NCBI GenBank assembly: GCA_902629935.1
Contig: CACOSU010000002.1
Span: forward strand, 62,001 to 126,000
Direction: 5' to 3'
DNA: 64,000 nt
Source: an uncultured Pelagibacteraceae bacterium
GTDB taxonomy: Bacteria > Pseudomonadota > Alphaproteobacteria > Pelagibacterales > Pelagibacteraceae
Positions 63,659 to 64,000 of this stretch are shown here, in pieces. The position numbers and the translations under genes are program-made. The notes beneath the pieces were generated by a model. That model was not told the DNA's origin and made no database searches. It saw nothing but the letters and a program-made list of their open reading frames with translations. Every line of letters begins with the position of its first letter. Positions within the stretch are counted from its first letter, which is position 1.

Positions 63659-64000
63659 AACATTATACAAATTTTAATATCAAAAAAATACATAAAGAGT
63701 CAATTATTTTAATTGGTAACTTTGATGGTTTGCATCTAGGACACCAAAAATTATTTCAATTAGCATATTCATATAAGAAAAAGTATAATTTAAAAATTGG
63801 TGTTGTAAATTTTGATCCAATGCCAAAAATGTTTTTTAACAAAAAATTAAAAAATTTTAGACTTTCAAATATTGATCAAAAAGTAAATTTACTTAGTGCT
63901 TTAAAAGTAGATTTTGTTATCACAAAAAAATTTGATAAAAAATTTTCAAAAACTAAAGCTCTAAATTTTATAAATCAAACTTTGAATAAAAAATTAAGTC
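63652..64000 (+). CDS. ribF: Riboflavin kinase/FAD synthetase, N-terminal part (cut by window)
   Basis: The reading frame starts at the ATG at 63652 (MVKHYTNFN), seven bases before the end of the HAD gene, and stays open to the window edge (116 codons). SIILIGNFDGLHLGHQKLF (residues about 18-36) is the FAD synthetase nucleotidyltransferase signature, and VVNFDPMPKMFF follows. The gene continues beyond the window, so the riboflavin kinase domain is not seen. Confidence 0.93.
   Translation, partial: MVKHYTNFNIKKIHKESIILIGNFDGLHLGHQKLFQLAYSYKKKYNLKIGVVNFDPMPKMFFNKKLKNFRLSNIDQKVNLLSALKVDFVITKKFDKKFSKTKALNFINQTLNKKLS

Overview
The window is chromosomal DNA from a SAR11-clade alphaproteobacterium (Pelagibacter-like). 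The reasons are very low G+C with A/T-ending codons and long A/T runs, spacers of a few bases or gene overlaps almost everywhere, a gene set typical of streamlined marine Alphaproteobacteria (class I LysRS, RegA, a ChvG/ChvI-type pair, AmgK-MurU, metX-metW), and a SAM-II riboswitch that closely resembles the marine-metagenome metX aptamer. I see no tRNA, rRNA, CRISPR array, prophage or insertion sequence. No stretch over 300 bases lacks a gene; the longest gap (about 190 bases, 10803-10992) holds the SAM-II riboswitch and its promoter.

Layout. 1-1779: end of the ATP synthase operon (atpD cut by the window edge, then atpC). 1771-8356: a tightly packed minus-strand run from one promoter, rplU-rpmA-obgE-proB-proA-nadD-rsfS-ctpA-rppH (ribosomal proteins, ribosome-linked GTPase, proline synthesis, NAD synthesis, ribosome silencing, periplasmic protease, RNA decapping). 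8367-10919: metX-metW-gloB behind the SAM-II riboswitch. 10993-12971: hisC-tyrC. 12968-16522: NlpC/P60 endopeptidase, AmpG-like permease and TrkH K+ transporter. 16613-20145: lysS (class I), pyrD, rpmB, queuosine-precursor transporter. 20142-23247: polyamine cluster (ODC/LDC-type decarboxylase, deoxyhypusine synthase homologue, agmatinase-like ureohydrolase). 23415-29707: regA, bioY, polA, and a ChvI/ChvG-type two-component pair. 29749-34828: ahcY, tsaE, amgK, murU, gpmA, a VanZ-like protein and a lytic transglycosylase lipoprotein. 34825-40208: msrA-sseA-RND efflux pair. 40243-44851: DMT permease, alkA, DUF1330, a GT17 glycosyltransferase, and a convergent purine salvage pair (phosphoribosyltransferase and NCS2 permease). 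44978-49424: small lipoprotein, Hsp20, oligopeptidase B, J-domain protein, GT9. 49474-53463: DapA-like lyase, CFA synthase, a lysine-rich coiled-coil protein with a small membrane partner, and a DCC-family protein. 53549-60459: tldD-tldE, FAD oxidoreductase, DUF6134, YczE-like protein, typA. 60545-62772: groES-groEL with an RpoH-type promoter and strong terminator, plus a tiny basic protein. 62840-end: HAD phosphatase and the start of ribF.

How the parts fit. Methionine: metX/metW under SAM-II control and ahcY recycling S-adenosylhomocysteine. Cell wall recycling: AmpG-like import, NlpC/P60 and lytic transglycosylase cleavage, AmgK-MurU salvage of MurNAc. Stress: two RpoH-type promoters (hsp20 and groESL), msrA and sseA. 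Regulation is sparse: one riboswitch, two response regulators, one histidine kinase. Several genes (ahcY, tldD, rpmB, polA) appear to have promoters that place the transcription start at or just before the start codon, suggesting leaderless or near-leaderless mRNAs.

No clearly new multi-gene system is evident. The least explained parts are the lysine-rich coiled-coil protein with its two-helix membrane neighbour (51578-53119), the DapA-like lyase lacking the DHDPS arginine, the deoxyhypusine synthase homologue, and the Shine-Dalgarno-sequestering hairpin of the NCS2 permease.
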